From positions 1 through 42,045 of the forward strand of contig CACVKW010000536.1 of assembly GCA_902749685.1 (NCBI GenBank): a DNA stretch of 42,045 nucleotides. Reading direction: 5' to 3'. The notes below the pieces were generated by a model, which was not told the origin of the DNA, ran no database searches, and was given only the letters and a program-made list of their open reading frames with translations. The DNA is from Olavius sp. associated proteobacterium Delta 1. Its GTDB lineage: Bacteria > Desulfobacterota > Desulfobacteria > Desulfobacterales > JAFDCJ01. The position numbers and the translations under genes were made by a program. How positions within the stretch are numbered: the stretch's first letter is position 1; every line of letters starts with the position of its first letter. Below are positions 1 through 8,574 of this stretch, one piece after another.

Positions 1-319
1 GTTTTAAGGAATGGGTTTGATTTTTAATATATCACCCGCAAGGGCCATATGAAATGAGTTACGCAAGGCCACCAAACCAATACCTGATAGCCAATACCCA
101 ATACCTGCTAATTGGGCTTCGCTCAATTAGGGTTTAATCTTCTTCTGACAACTGATAAATTAAGGCTTACCGGAGGTGGTGTCAATTGTAGCGCCGGCGC
201 ACGGCACACGGCACCCCACCCGGCACACGGTGCATGGCGCAAGGGGTAAGATAAAGGTTTCGTCAAATTTGCGCAGTCTCATATGATGGCGAGTTGAGAA
301 TTTAATTTTAGGTAAAACA
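1..319. other. Gene-free left edge with simple repeats and a hairpin
   Basis: No convincing gene is seen. The stretch holds a hairpin at 108-130 (9-bp stem including one G-T pair, 5-base loop CTTCG) and a GC-rich tract around 190-240 built from irregular CGGCACACGG-like units. It lies downstream of the aspartate kinase gene, which reads leftward, so the hairpin could help end that transcript, but it lacks a U-tract. Confidence 0.5.
108..130. repeat. Short hairpin
   Basis: CTAATTGGG, loop CTTCG, then CTCAATTAG; the stem pairs fully if one G-T pair is allowed. The right arm resembles text near 41,652-41,662 (CTCAATTGGGG), so it may be one of the dispersed intergenic palindromes of this genome. 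No U-run follows on either strand. Confidence 0.5.
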
Positions 320-1537
320 CTATACGTTCGTGTCGGCTACCCAGCGGCTGTGACAAAGCTGAACGCTTTTTTCGATCCGGCTGCGCGGCACCAGCAGGGA
401 GATGCGAAACGAGGTTGTGGTGATGCCGAGCACGGGGATGTCATTGATTGCCAGCAGGTCAAGCGCCTCTAAAAGGGCCAGGTTGTTGCGGTTTAACCCT
501 TCGCCGATCAATGACAGCGCGGCCAGATCGGTGTCGAATTCGATTCCCGGGCCGATTTTATTTAGCAGGTTGGTCTTGATTTGTTTCCAGCCATAGATAT
601 TTTGCGTGGAAATCACAAAAGATGCTTGGGAGTGCTCGCCATCGGAAGCGGATTCGGCGACATTTACTTCCTTGATCGGAACCTGCGCACTTTCAAGAAG
701 CTCCGCAGCCTGCTTAAACCGGGCTCCGACCTCGTTGCCCTGCAGCCGAATTCGCTCAACCTGCTTTTCACTGACGACCGCCTGCACGCCGATAATGGCA
801 CCGGGCGAAAGCCGTCGTATAACGGTTTCCCGGCCCGGCTCAAATGTGCTGCGGGCATAAATGGCAATGTTTTTTTCTTTGGCAAACTGCACGGCGCCGG
901 CGTGCAGGACCTTGGCTCCGGCCATACTCATTTCCTGCATTACCGGGTAGGAAACTTCGGGCAGGTGACCCGAATCGGTGACGATGGAGGGATCGGCCGA
1001 ATAGACGCCGTCCACATCAGAATAGATTTCACAGCGCGTCGCATCCAGCGCTGCCGCCAGGGCCACCGCTGTCGTATCGGATCCGCCGCGTCCCAGTGTG
1101 GTAATATCACGCCGGTAGCTGACACCCTGAAACCCGCCGATGATCACCACCTTGCCCTTGGCCATTTCATCCTGCACCCGAAACGGCCGAACCTCTATGA
1201 CCTGGGCATCATTGTGCCGATCATTGGTGATGATGCCGGCCTGGGATCCGGTCAGCGACACCGCATCAAGGCCAAGCTCATGCAGGGCCATGCACAGCAG
1301 TGACATGGTGATCCGCTCTCCGGTGGAAAGCAGCATGTCCATTTCACGCCGCCGTGGTATCGGTGAAATACTGCGGGCCAACATCACGAGTTCGTCGGTA
1401 GTCTTGCCCATGGCCGACACGACCACGGCGATATCAGTATGCCGGTCCTTAGCATCTGCAATCAAGCGGGCAATTTTTTGCAGCTTGTCGACATCCGCCA
1501 CGCTGCTGCCGCCATATTTTTGAACGATACAAGGCAT
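320..1537 (-). CDS. lysC: Aspartate kinase
   Basis: Phosphorylates L-aspartate with ATP, the first step of lysine, threonine, methionine and diaminopimelate synthesis in the cytoplasm. The N-terminus carries the amino-acid-kinase signature [11 protein letters not shown], and mid-protein there is [18 protein letters not shown], the nucleotide and aspartate site. Two C-terminal ACT-like stretches (around [12 protein letters not shown] and [12 protein letters not shown]) suggest feedback control by lysine or threonine. The ATG at 1537 gives 405 aa, normal for the monofunctional enzyme and starting right at the conserved [10 protein letters not shown]. The reading frame stays open up to a TTG at 1627, but those 30 extra residues do not look like the family. 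No good Shine-Dalgarno precedes 1537. The gene stands alone here, with no other lysine-pathway gene beside it. Confidence 0.93.
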   Translation of the reverse strand: MPCIVQKYGGSSVADVDKLQKIARLIADAKDRHTDIAVVVSAMGKTTDELVMLARSISPIPRRREMDMLLSTGERITMSLLCMALHELGLDAVSLTGSQAGIITNDRHNDAQVIEVRPFRVQDEMAKGKVVIIGGFQGVSYRRDITTLGRGGSDTTAVALAAALDATRCEIYSDVDGVYSADPSIVTDSGHLPEVSYPVMQEMSMAGAKVLHAGAVQFAKEKNIAIYARSTFEPGRETVIRRLSPGAIIGVQAVVSEKQVERIRLQGNEVGARFKQAAELLESAQVPIKEVNVAESASDGEHSQASFVISTQNIYGWKQIKTNLLNKIGPGIEFDTDLAALSLIGEGLNRNNLALLEALDLLAINDIPVLGITTTSFRISLLVPRSRIEKSVQLCHSRWVADTNV

Positions 1538-1881
1538 AATCTTGGGTTGATCAGGTGATTGGTTAAAAGGTTGAATCGGGCTAAACATACTCCCTGATGG
1601 TAGTTGACCGGTTGATTTTTTGAACAAATTAACGCCTGAATAACGGAGCCAACAGATGCCATCGACATATAAAGATATGATATCTTATGATCGGTTTAGG
1701 GTCAAGAAAACTGGCTAGGAAAATCAGGAAGCGGGGTCGGGGAAAGGCAATATCGCAATTTTGTATTTTTATTTACTGTGTTACTATTTTTTACTCGATT
1801 TATTTTGTTTTTTTAATATTTGACAGCATTTTACGACCGTTTACTATGTTTGCTAGTCGTTTTAAAAGATCTGATTTTTCG

Positions 1882-1981
1882 AATGAACTACCCCGCTGCA
1901 AGCAACGGCGTATCAAGCGGAAAATTATAATCGCCCCGAGGGGCGGGGAATTAAACCCTCGTCCGCCGTAGGCGGATTAAA
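1882..1981 (+). repeat. 100-bp triple-hairpin intergenic repeat, copy 1
   Basis: Carries three successive small palindromes: CCCCGCTGC/GCAACGGCG, CGCCCCGAGGGGCG and TCCGCCGTAGGCGGA. The reverse complement of 29,710-29,809 matches it over 100 bases with only two differences by my alignment. It is therefore a dispersed REP-like element, here between lysC and the ComEA-like gene. Confidence 0.9.
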
Positions 1982-1999
1982 ATAGAAGTAAAAAAAATA

Positions 2000-2028
2000 T
2001 TGACACCCCCAATTCCCTCCGTTAGGAA
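2000..2028 (+). promoter_or_regulatory. Candidate sigma-70-type promoter for the ComEA-like gene
   Basis: A perfect TTGACA (2000-2005) is followed after 17 bases by TAGGAA (2023-2028), which matches only 3 of 6 positions of the -10 consensus. It sits about 75 bases upstream of the ATG at 2103. The -35 box is good and the -10 box weak. Confidence 0.3.
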
Positions 2029-2102
2029 CATTTGTGAGGTCGACCTCTGGGATTGGGATTTAAACCATTTCTAATGAATAGAATTTCCGAAAGGGGGGAT
2101 GA

Positions 2103-2384
2103 ATGAAAAAAATCCAGGTTGCTATTGCAGTATCGGTGGCCGTATTGGCTATTATGGTCAGCGGAATCAGTGTTTATGCGGGTGACACGGAAAAAATAAA
2201 CATAAACACGGCCTCAGCTGACGAACTAACTCAACTGCATGGTGTCGGGCCGAAATATGCAGCTAAAATTGTAGCGTATCGCGATCAAAACGGACCTTTT
2301 GCATCACCGGAAGATATAATGAAGGTTTCAGGGATCGGTCAAAAAACCTTTGAGAAAAATAAGGAATTGATTACAGTCGAGTAG
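2103..2384 (+). CDS. Secreted ComEA-like helix-hairpin-helix protein
   Basis: A 93-aa protein with an N-terminal signal or anchor (MKK, then a hydrophobic run, with likely cleavage near VYAGD, residues 23-28) and a ComEA-type double HhH DNA-binding domain. The domain has the hallmark INTASADELTQLHGVGPK, then FASPEDIMKVSGIGQKTFEK. In competence systems such proteins bind incoming double-stranded DNA outside the membrane; stand-alone short forms are common in Deltaproteobacteria and their role is less clear. A purine-rich AGGGGGGAT site precedes the ATG by a few bases. No ComEC or pilus genes are nearby. The gene ends in a strong terminator and forms its own transcription unit. Confidence 0.9.
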   Translation: MKKIQVAIAVSVAVLAIMVSGISVYAGDTEKININTASADELTQLHGVGPKYAAKIVAYRDQNGPFASPEDIMKVSGIGQKTFEKNKELITVE

Positions 2385-2413
2385 GCCAAATAATTAGAAA
2401 CACCGCCTATGAT

Positions 2414-2445
2414 CAGCCGCCTGGATGCCAGGCGGCTGTTTTTTT
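2414..2445 (+). terminator. Strong Rho-independent terminator
   Basis: An 11-bp perfect stem (CAGCCGCCTGG / CCAGGCGGCTG) with loop ATG is followed by seven T. It lies 30 bases after the ComEA-like stop codon, between convergent genes. The T-run abuts the stop codon of the leftward gene at 2445. Confidence 0.95.
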
Positions 2446-3206
2446 CATGATTCGTCACTGCTCAATCGATTAAGATTTTTGTATTGTTTAAACAGGATAT
2501 ACCCGCCCCAGGCGAAGGCGCAGACCATCAAAACCGTTCCCAGGGTATAGGCTAAATTTGCCAGGACATGATCGTAGCGCAGTAATTTGGTTTCGCGTAG
2601 AATAAATTCCCAGTCATGAAAACCATAGGGTGAAGTCCGTCCGGTGTTGCCGCCCAGCAGCGGCAGCGTCCGTGACCTGGCATCATTGATGTAAGGGGCC
2701 AGATCCATGAAATTTTCCCCCGTCCACCACAGAGTAAATGAGGCGGCAAATGTATCTCTGGTTTTGATTAAAAAAACTACCAGACAGATCAGCGGCATTA
2801 ACACCTGCGCGATACTTCCGCCCAGGGAGGCCATCAGTCTGCCGAATGGTCGAAAAATGATATGCCCGACCTCGTGGAAGGGCAAATTTACCAGATGCCA
2901 GAAGGAGTCGAAAACATAATTCGATTCCATTGGTGTGAAAATAAATTTTAATCCCCAGACAAAAATTACCAGAAAAAACAGGGCCCGGCCGCCAAAAATC
3001 AAGGGATTGGTTTCCGGCTTAACATAAAACAAGAACTCTTTGATGAATTCTCCCGGGCTTAGCGCAGGGCCGGCATGCGCCGCTGCTGACGGTTCAGTTT
3101 GCGGAATATTTTTCTGTTGTGGGCGGTATCTATCAAATATGACGCCGCACCGCAGGCATTCCGCCTGTTGATCCGGTTGCTCGAAACTGCACTTAGGACA
3201 TTTCAT
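2445..3206 (-). CDS. Zinc-ribbon membrane protein with M50-like HEVGH motif
   Basis: 253 aa. Residues 3-20 form a small zinc ribbon (C3, C6, C17, C20). A linker follows, then about four hydrophobic segments (about 68-90, 125-147, 155-170, 215-240). HEVGH at 111-115 fits the zinc-protease HExxH motif at the edge of a membrane segment, as in M50 site-2-type proteases. ENFMDLAPYINDAR at 164-177 may supply the third zinc ligand. If active, it would cut substrates within or near the membrane; this is inferred from the motif. The ATG overlaps the stop of the upstream gene by four bases (ATGA), so the pair is translationally coupled. Both carry the same kind of N-terminal ribbon, which suggests a shared partner or substrate. 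Confidence 0.72.
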   Translation of the reverse strand: MKCPKCSFEQPDQQAECLRCGVIFDRYRPQQKNIPQTEPSAAAHAGPALSPGEFIKEFLFYVKPETNPLIFGGRALFFLVIFVWGLKFIFTPMESNYVFDSFWHLVNLPFHEVGHIIFRPFGRLMASLGGSIAQVLMPLICLVVFLIKTRDTFAASFTLWWTGENFMDLAPYINDARSRTLPLLGGNTGRTSPYGFHDWEFILRETKLLRYDHVLANLAYTLGTVLMVCAFAWGGYILFKQYKNLNRLSSDES

Positions 3207-3970
3207 CGGTTTCCGCTGTTTTCAAAATGTACGAAATCGATTAAAAACACCGCTCCTAACAAGACGGCTTTCTGAGAAAGATCGATTCCTGACGGAAAGG
3301 TGATGCCAAAATTGTCGGCGTCCGTGAAGGACTCCTTGGCCAGACCGCTCCACTTTTTAGTTATTTTGCCAAGCTCCTGTTCGCCCTTTTTAATCTGGAA
3401 TGTCCACGGATGCAGCAGCGGTCCGAAGAGCTCGAATATTTCTCTGCCATTGTGATCGATGACCGAGTAAATCCGGCGTAACATGGCAAATCGCCGTTTG
3501 ATTTTTCCCAGGGGTGCGCCGTTTGACCGGCTGACATCAAGCTCGTGAAAATAAAAACGAAACGGCCGTGTCAGCTTGAATAGACCGGTTCCCCCGGGCG
3601 AAAACAGGTGCATCGTAAATGGGCGCAGTGCTTTCAAAAACAACCGGGTGATTGTGGCCATGGCGGAGTCGCCTTCCTCCAGAGCCTCTATCAGCGGATT
3701 GCTCATGTGATCCATGACTTCATACCTGTTTTTCGTTTCGAATCCGGTAAGAATTTCACCCCATTCCTTCTGCTGCCTGATAATCAGGGTATTTGCTTGC
3801 TCGAGGTTATGCAGACCGTCGTTTTTGCTTGCGGCGTCTTTCCTGTCGGCCGGCTTATCACCTTTTGTTTTTTGTAAAAATTTACTGACAATGACGCCGC
3901 ACCGCGGGCATTCGCTAAATGACGACGTTGCGCTGAATTTGCATTTCGGACATTTTGAATAGGTACTCAT
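3203..3970 (-). CDS. Zinc-ribbon protein with phospholipid-scramblase-like domain
   Basis: 255 aa. An N-terminal zinc ribbon (C7, C10, C21, C24) is followed by a low-complexity Lys/Asp-rich linker and then a domain from about 80 to 250. That domain resembles the scramblase/LURP-one beta-barrel fold: LGKIKRRFAMLRRIYSVID, WTFQIKKGEQELGKITKKW and FTDADNFGITFP, ending in the hydrophobic helix KAVLLGAVFLIDFVHFE typical of the scramblase family. Bacterial members are uncharacterised for the most part; lipid movement should not be assumed. The ATG is preceded by GGAGG at 5-base spacing. It is the first gene of a two-gene unit with the M50-like protein. Confidence 0.72.
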   Translation of the reverse strand: MSTYSKCPKCKFSATSSFSECPRCGVIVSKFLQKTKGDKPADRKDAASKNDGLHNLEQANTLIIRQQKEWGEILTGFETKNRYEVMDHMSNPLIEALEEGDSAMATITRLFLKALRPFTMHLFSPGGTGLFKLTRPFRFYFHELDVSRSNGAPLGKIKRRFAMLRRIYSVIDHNGREIFELFGPLLHPWTFQIKKGEQELGKITKKWSGLAKESFTDADNFGITFPSGIDLSQKAVLLGAVFLIDFVHFENSGNR

Positions 3971-4171
3971 GCTGTCCTCCAGCCAGGGTTGCTGTTTTCG
4001 GGGTCCAGCGTTCAGGGTTATTTTTATTCCATTGAAACGGGTGAGTCGTTAATCCCGAACCTCTGAACGGTTAAACTTTTTTAAATAGGATTTCGGTATA
4101 AGCGGCTGAACGGCGCCTGCCGACTTTTCCCTTTGCATGCGGTGCGAAGGGGCATGTAAAATCGGCAATAG

Positions 4172-4420
4172 TCAGGAATCGTCATCCGGACGGTCTTGCT
4201 GATCGTCATCCGGACGGTCTGGCTGATCGTCATCCGGGCAAACGCTCGACCAATCGCTAACCGGGATGCAGCCCTCCCGGCGCTCACCTTTGCGGCGGCG
4301 TTCCTTCCCATTTCTTCGTTCAGTTCCATTTTCCTGGAAGTAATCCAAATCATAACCAATCCGACGGTCTTCTCCGGAGCGTCGATCAACGAAAGGATCT
4401 TTTTTCCGATTATTTTTCAT
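4172..4420 (-). CDS. Small Arg-rich 'DRRSGEDRR' protein with acidic tandem repeats
   Basis: 82 aa, very charged. The first part has the pattern DRRSGEDRR, YDLDYF, ERRNGKERR and DWSSV, which I recognise from small hypothetical proteins of sulfate reducers; their function is unknown. The tail is an in-frame tandem repeat of an 8-residue unit (DDDQPDRP, DDDQQDRP), encoded by 24-bp DNA repeats at about 4,176-4,240. The start is the ATG at 4420 after GGGGAGA at suitable spacing. The repeats probably extend the normal C-terminus and may vary in copy number between strains. No signal peptide is seen. Confidence 0.75.
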   Translation of the reverse strand: MKNNRKKDPFVDRRSGEDRRIGYDLDYFQENGTERRNGKERRRKGERREGCIPVSDWSSVCPDDDQPDRPDDDQQDRPDDDS

Positions 4421-4782
4421 CAAATTCTCCCCGAATTTTTTTTGCTAGCGATTGGAAACTGGCACCGCCTGGATCAGCCACGCGGTGCTTCCGACAGGCA
4501 TCCCCGATTCCTTAATACTACCACAAGTTCGTTCAGACGTCCAAAATTTTATGCATAGAATCATCGTAAAATGCCAGTATTTAAGGTATTTATATGCTAT
4601 TTTGCGGCACTTGGTCTGCTGCGGTGTAGTGATACAAGAAACGATGCGGCGCTGGCTGTTAAAACGCACCGGTCTGAAACATTAAATAATATTTTTCAAA
4701 ACCGCCATAATTTGATATGGTTTCACGCTTAAAATTGTTTTTTCGACCGCAGCCGGCGTTTCGACGGCCGACAGGAGATACT
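4421..4782. other. Divergent intergenic region
   Basis: About 360 bases between divergent genes. Short open frames here overlap each other on both strands and lack ribosome sites, so I call none. The region should hold promoters for both neighbours; I cannot place them with confidence. Confidence 0.5.
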
Positions 4783-7608
4783 ATGCTTGCCGAACCCTAT
4801 CAATCGCTGTCCGAGCGTCTGAGTGCAGAAATCCCTCAGGCCAGACTCATCACCGATCCCCTGCGAACACTGGCTTACGGCACCGATGCCAGTTTTTATC
4901 GGCTGATCCCTGAACTGATCGTTAAAGTTGAGGATGAAAGCGAAACCCTTGCGGTGATAAAGGCCTGCCGCGAGCTCAACATCGCCATCACATACCGGGC
5001 GGCCGGCACCAGCCTCTCGGGCCAGGCGCTGAGCGAAGCGGTGCTGGTTGTTCTGGGTCCCGAAGGCTGGCGCAATTACCATATCAGCGAGGACCAGAGC
5101 GAGATTACGCTGGGTGCCGGCATACTGGGCGCCGAGGCCAATCGGTACCTGGCTCCTTTCAGCAAAAAAATTGGACCGGATCCGGCTTCCATAAATTCCG
5201 CCAAAATCGGCGGTATCGTCTCCAACAATGCCTGCGGCATGGCCAGCGGTATCACGGGCAACAGCATGGGCACGGTCAGCGGCATGCGGATCATCTTTTG
5301 CGACGGCACCGTTCTGGACACGCGCGAAGAAGACAGCCAAAATGTTTTTTTGTCACAAAAAAAGGATATGGTCGATCGGATATCCGCTCTGGCACGGTCG
5401 CTCAAAAACGATCCGGCGATCGTCGAGCGCATTCGCCGCAAATACGAGATTAAAAACACCACCGGTTACAGTGTCAGTGCCCTGGTTAATTTTGACGATC
5501 CGATCGACATCATTCTACATTTGATGATCGGGTCGGAAGGGACCCTGGGGTTTATTTCGGAAGTCACCTTCCGTACCCTGGCTGAGCCCGGTCAAAAAGC
5601 GACCGGCCTGATGCTCTTTCCCGACATTGCCCGGGCCTGCGAGGCGGTTCTGCTGTTAAAGGAATGCCGGGTCAGTGCCGCTGAATTGATGGACCGGGTA
5701 TCTTTGAGATCGGTGCAGGATAAACCCGGCATGCCGCCGTATATTAAATCCCTGGCTGACTCGGTAACCGCCCTGCTGGTTGAAACCGCCGCCGATGATT
5801 CGACCACCCTGCAGTCGCAGGTCGATGAAATTATCGCCAAATTTTCAGACTTCCCCATGGCGCGTGAATTTTCCTTTACGACCCAACCGGATCAGCAGGC
5901 GGCCCTGTGGGACATCCGCAAAGGGTTATTTCCTTCGGTGTGCTTTGCCCGCAAAAAAGGGACCACGGTTATCATCGAAGATATTGCCGTACCCATCGAT
6001 AGTTTGCGCGACTGCCTGCTCGATTTACAGGATCTGTTTCAGCAATATACCTATAAGAATACCATCATCTGGGGGCACGTATTCGACGGCAACGTTCACT
6101 TTGTACTCACGCCGGATCTGTCAGACGTGACGGAGATAGAGAAATACAAGGCGTTTATGGATGAACTGGCTTGCCTGGTGGTGGATAAATACGACGGCTC
6201 CCTGAAGGCCGAGCACGGCACCGGCAGGAATATGGCGCCTTTTGTCAAACGGGAATGGGGTGATCGAATCTATGGGGCCATGCGGGAAATCAAGGCCATT
6301 TTCGATCCCGATCATATGCTCAATCCCGGTGTGATCATCAATGATGATCCGGATGCGCATGCTAAAAATATCAAGCCCATGCCGCCGGCCCACGATCTGG
6401 TGGATACCTGCACCGAGTGCGGATTCTGTGAACGCAACTGCATGTCGCATGGCTTCACGCTGTCCGCCCGCCAGCGCATCGTCATCTATCGCGAAATGAT
6501 TCGCCTGGCGGCCTCCGATGAAAATCCCGGGCGGCTTGAGCAGCTCAGAGAACAGTATAAATGGTACGGAGACCAAACCTGTGCCACCGACGGCCTGTGT
6601 GCGCTTACCTGCCCGGTGGAGATCGATACCGGCAAACTCATCAAAGTCCTGCGCCATGATCAACTGACGCCCACCACCCGCAGGGTCGCCGTCCAGGTTG
6701 CCAAACGAATGGATTCGGTTACCGCCTTTACCCGTTTCGGGCTCAATTGGCTTAACCGGATGCACGGCCTGTTGGGGACCCGGGGAATGACGGCCTTTAC
6801 TGCCTGGCTGCGTTCTCTGTCCGGCGACCGGTTGCCGCAGTGGACACCGGCAATGCCCAAAGGCGGTTCCGCATCCTCGTGGCATGCATATGGTTCGGAT
6901 CGAGCCGAAAAAATCGTTTATTTTCCGGCCTGCATCAACCGCAGTATGGGGCCGGCCCGGGCTTCGCAGAAATTATCTTTGACCCGGGTGACCGAGTCTC
7001 TGCTCAAAAAGGCCGGCTACAGCATCATTTACCCGGCTGCCATGGATAAGCTGTGCTGCGGCATGCCTTTTGCCAGCAAAGGAATCACTGAGACTGCTGA
7101 AAGAAAGGCCCGTGAGCTCTCAGATGCCCTGCTGGGGGTATCTGAAAACGGGCGCATCCCGATCCTGTGTGACATGAGCCCTTGTCTGTACCACATGCAA
7201 GAAACCCTGGATTCGTGCCTGCAGCTGTTTGAACCGATTGAGTTTACGCTAAAATTTCTGGCAGACCGGCTCGAATTTCGACAGATTCCGGAAACCGTTG
7301 CGATTCATACGGTTTGCAGTGCCAAAAAAATGGGGCTGGAGGCCGAATTTCAGCGGCTGGCCGAAATGTGCGCGAATAAGGTAGTTGCACCGGACATTAT
7401 CTGCTGCGGTTTTGCCGGTGACCGGGGCTTCACGGTGCCCGAACTGAACGCCTTTGGCTTGAGACGGCTCAAACCGCAACTGGCACCGGATGTCCGGGTC
7501 GGGTATTCCACCAGCCGCACCTGCGAGATCGGCCTGACCTGCCACAGCGGAATTGACTACCAGTCCATATTGTACCTGGTCGATCGCTGCAGCCGGGCGA
7601 AAAATTAG
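4783..7608 (+). CDS. FAD-linked D-lactate-type dehydrogenase fused to Fe-S/CCG domains
   Basis: 941 aa. The N-terminal half is a PCMH-type FAD domain (RAAGTSLSGQALSEAVLV, IGGIVSNNACG) with the FAD-oxidase C-terminal cap (GSEGTLGFISEVTF, GHVFDGNVHFV, EHGTGRNMAPF). Next comes a ferredoxin-like domain with C543, C546, C549, C553 and C600, C606, C610. The C-terminus has two CCG modules (LCCGMPF, ICCGFAGDRGF). This layout matches quinone- or cytochrome-coupled D-lactate/2-hydroxyacid dehydrogenases at the membrane face. The exact substrate is not proven. The ATG at 4783 follows AGGAGA with 5-base spacing and begins at the conserved N-terminus; the frame is open 22 codons further up without a ribosome site. 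No lactate permease or LutABC gene adjoins it. Confidence 0.88.
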   Translation: MLAEPYQSLSERLSAEIPQARLITDPLRTLAYGTDASFYRLIPELIVKVEDESETLAVIKACRELNIAITYRAAGTSLSGQALSEAVLVVLGPEGWRNYHISEDQSEITLGAGILGAEANRYLAPFSKKIGPDPASINSAKIGGIVSNNACGMASGITGNSMGTVSGMRIIFCDGTVLDTREEDSQNVFLSQKKDMVDRISALARSLKNDPAIVERIRRKYEIKNTTGYSVSALVNFDDPIDIILHLMIGSEGTLGFISEVTFRTLAEPGQKATGLMLFPDIARACEAVLLLKECRVSAAELMDRVSLRSVQDKPGMPPYIKSLADSVTALLVETAADDSTTLQSQVDEIIAKFSDFPMAREFSFTTQPDQQAALWDIRKGLFPSVCFARKKGTTVIIEDIAVPIDSLRDCLLDLQDLFQQYTYKNTIIWGHVFDGNVHFVLTPDLSDVTEIEKYKAFMDELACLVVDKYDGSLKAEHGTGRNMAPFVKREWGDRIYGAMREIKAIFDPDHMLNPGVIINDDPDAHAKNIKPMPPAHDLVDTCTECGFCERNCMSHGFTLSARQRIVIYREMIRLAASDENPGRLEQLREQYKWYGDQTCATDGLCALTCPVEIDTGKLIKVLRHDQLTPTTRRVAVQVAKRMDSVTAFTRFGLNWLNRMHGLLGTRGMTAFTAWLRSLSGDRLPQWTPAMPKGGSASSWHAYGSDRAEKIVYFPACINRSMGPARASQKLSLTRVTESLLKKAGYSIIYPAAMDKLCCGMPFASKGITETAERKARELSDALLGVSENGRIPILCDMSPCLYHMQETLDSCLQLFEPIEFTLKFLADRLEFRQIPETVAIHTVCSAKKMGLEAEFQRLAEMCANKVVAPDIICCGFAGDRGFTVPELNAFGLRRLKPQLAPDVRVGYSTSRTCEIGLTCHSGIDYQSILYLVDRCSRAKN

Positions 7609-7983
7609 TCAGTAGACCGGTTAAATGGTTGATTCGGCGATCGGTTTTCCGATCGGATGAAAAATCGATGACCGGTTTTTTGGGGCCCTGGAATGAGGTC
7701 GCAATGCAATTCATGGCATGGTTTCAAAAAAGGGATCAACCTCGTGCTGGAAGGCAACGAAGCCTTTAATCCCACCAACTGGTGGCGCAGCATGATCCGG
7801 CGGGTAAGTTCGCCAACGATTTTACGCGCAGGCTTTTCGCATGCGAGGTTCAGCGCGATCATGCCAAGGGTGTGGAGCGCGCGGAATGAAAGATGGTGTC
7901 TGAATTTTTTCAACCTGCTGGAACTGTGATGCTTTTTACGGCCACCTGCTTGCATGAGCCGTATGGGATGAAGGAATCGTGGA
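7609..7983. other. Intergenic region, hairpin and possible gene debris
   Basis: A hairpin at 7638-7655 (CGATCGG, TTTT, CCGATCG) lies 30 bases after the dehydrogenase stop and could act as a terminator, though the T-run is 18 bases further on. Open frames 7693-7929 (+) and 7605-8030 (-) overlap each other, lack ribosome sites and match no family I know. This may be decayed coding sequence, but I cannot show it. Confidence 0.45.
7638..7655 (+). terminator. Possible terminator hairpin after the dehydrogenase gene
   Basis: A perfect 7-bp stem CGATCGG/CCGATCG with a TTTT loop. It is followed by ATGAAAAATCGATGACCGG and only then a T6 run, so it is not a textbook Rho-independent terminator. Confidence 0.4.
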
Positions 7984-8559
7984 ATGTTGGAATACCGGGC
8001 CGAATACCGTGATTTAGTGGAAAACGCCAACTGTATTATCTTTCAGATGGATACGCGGGGCAAGATCACGTTCTTTAATCGGTTTGCCCAGGATTTCTTT
8101 GGATACAGCGAAGCAGAGATATTGGGCCGCAGCATAGTCGGCACCATCACCCCGGCGACTGACTCGACTGGAAGAAATCTCGAGATCATGATTCAGGATG
8201 AGGCCTTGGCAACCAAGGATTTTAAGCAGACCCACAGTTTGGTCCACAACCTAAAAGGGTTGGCGGGAAATCTGGCAGCCAGGGATCTTCAGGCTGCCGA
8301 GCAGGAAACGGAAAAGCTTGTTAGAGGAGATCAAAAGGAAACGCCCTCTAAAAAGCAGTTGGATCCTAAATTCATGGAATTGGAAAAAACGATCAATCAA
8401 GCTCTTGAGGCGGTTCGATTAATAGGACACCCGGCTGCAGAAAAAAGTATTGAACCATCTACGGAATGGATGGCGGAAATCCCGGTGGAACTGGTAAAAG
8501 AGGTAACCGGTCGCCTAAAAACCGCTGCTGAAATGGGGGATGTGATGAAAATTCAATAA
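7984..8559 (+). pseudogene. PAS-Hpt chimera, remnant of a hybrid sensor kinase
   Basis: 191 aa. Residues 1-72 are a PAS domain start (YRDLVENANCIIFQMD, FNRFAQDFFGYSEAEILGRS). Straight after, from about 75, comes a histidine phosphotransfer helix bundle with HNLKGLAGNLAARDLQAAE; the phospho-accepting His is about residue 86. The first helix of Hpt, the dimerisation/HATPase modules and the receiver domains expected between these parts are missing. The C-terminus stops at GDVMKIQ, where family members usually continue. The simplest reading is an internal deletion that fused both ends of a PAS-kinase-receiver-Hpt protein in frame, plus a premature stop. It could still make a folded phosphotransfer protein. 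AAGGA lies about 9 bases before the ATG. Confidence 0.6.
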
Positions 8560-8574
8560 TTATGGAGGGAGTAC

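Larger units (their letters stand above)
1538..2102. other. Intergenic region with REP-like repeat and candidate promoter
   Basis: Contains ACCGGTTGAT-type dispersed words near 1605-1615, an AT-rich stretch around 1740-1860, the 100-bp triple-hairpin repeat at 1882-1981 and a possible promoter at 2000-2028. An open frame at 1687-1971 runs through the repeat and is judged non-coding. Confidence 0.6.

Noticed and set aside
581..1303. 240-aa open frame opposite lysC
   Set aside because: It is antisense to the clearly conserved aspartate kinase; an open reverse frame is expected from its codon bias.
1687..1971. 94-aa open frame on the + strand
   Set aside because: Its C-terminal third is the translated 100-bp intergenic repeat, the rest is AT-rich low-complexity, and there is no ribosome site.
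4176..4240. 24-bp repeats as a CRISPR array
   Set aside because: The repeats are head-to-tail with no spacers and keep the reading frame of a protein.
4081..4389. 102-aa leftward frame overlapping the Arg-rich small gene
   Set aside because: It reads the same 24-bp repeats in another frame, giving MTISQTVR-like repeats; the DRRSGEDRR frame has the ribosome site and the family pattern.
6121..6885. 254-aa open frame opposite the FAD/Fe-S dehydrogenase
   Set aside because: Antisense shadow of conserved coding sequence; its protein has no recognisable domain.
7693..7929. 78-aa frame between the dehydrogenase and the PAS-Hpt gene
   Set aside because: No ribosome site and no recognisable family; overlapped by an equally open reverse frame. 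Decayed gene possible but not supportable.
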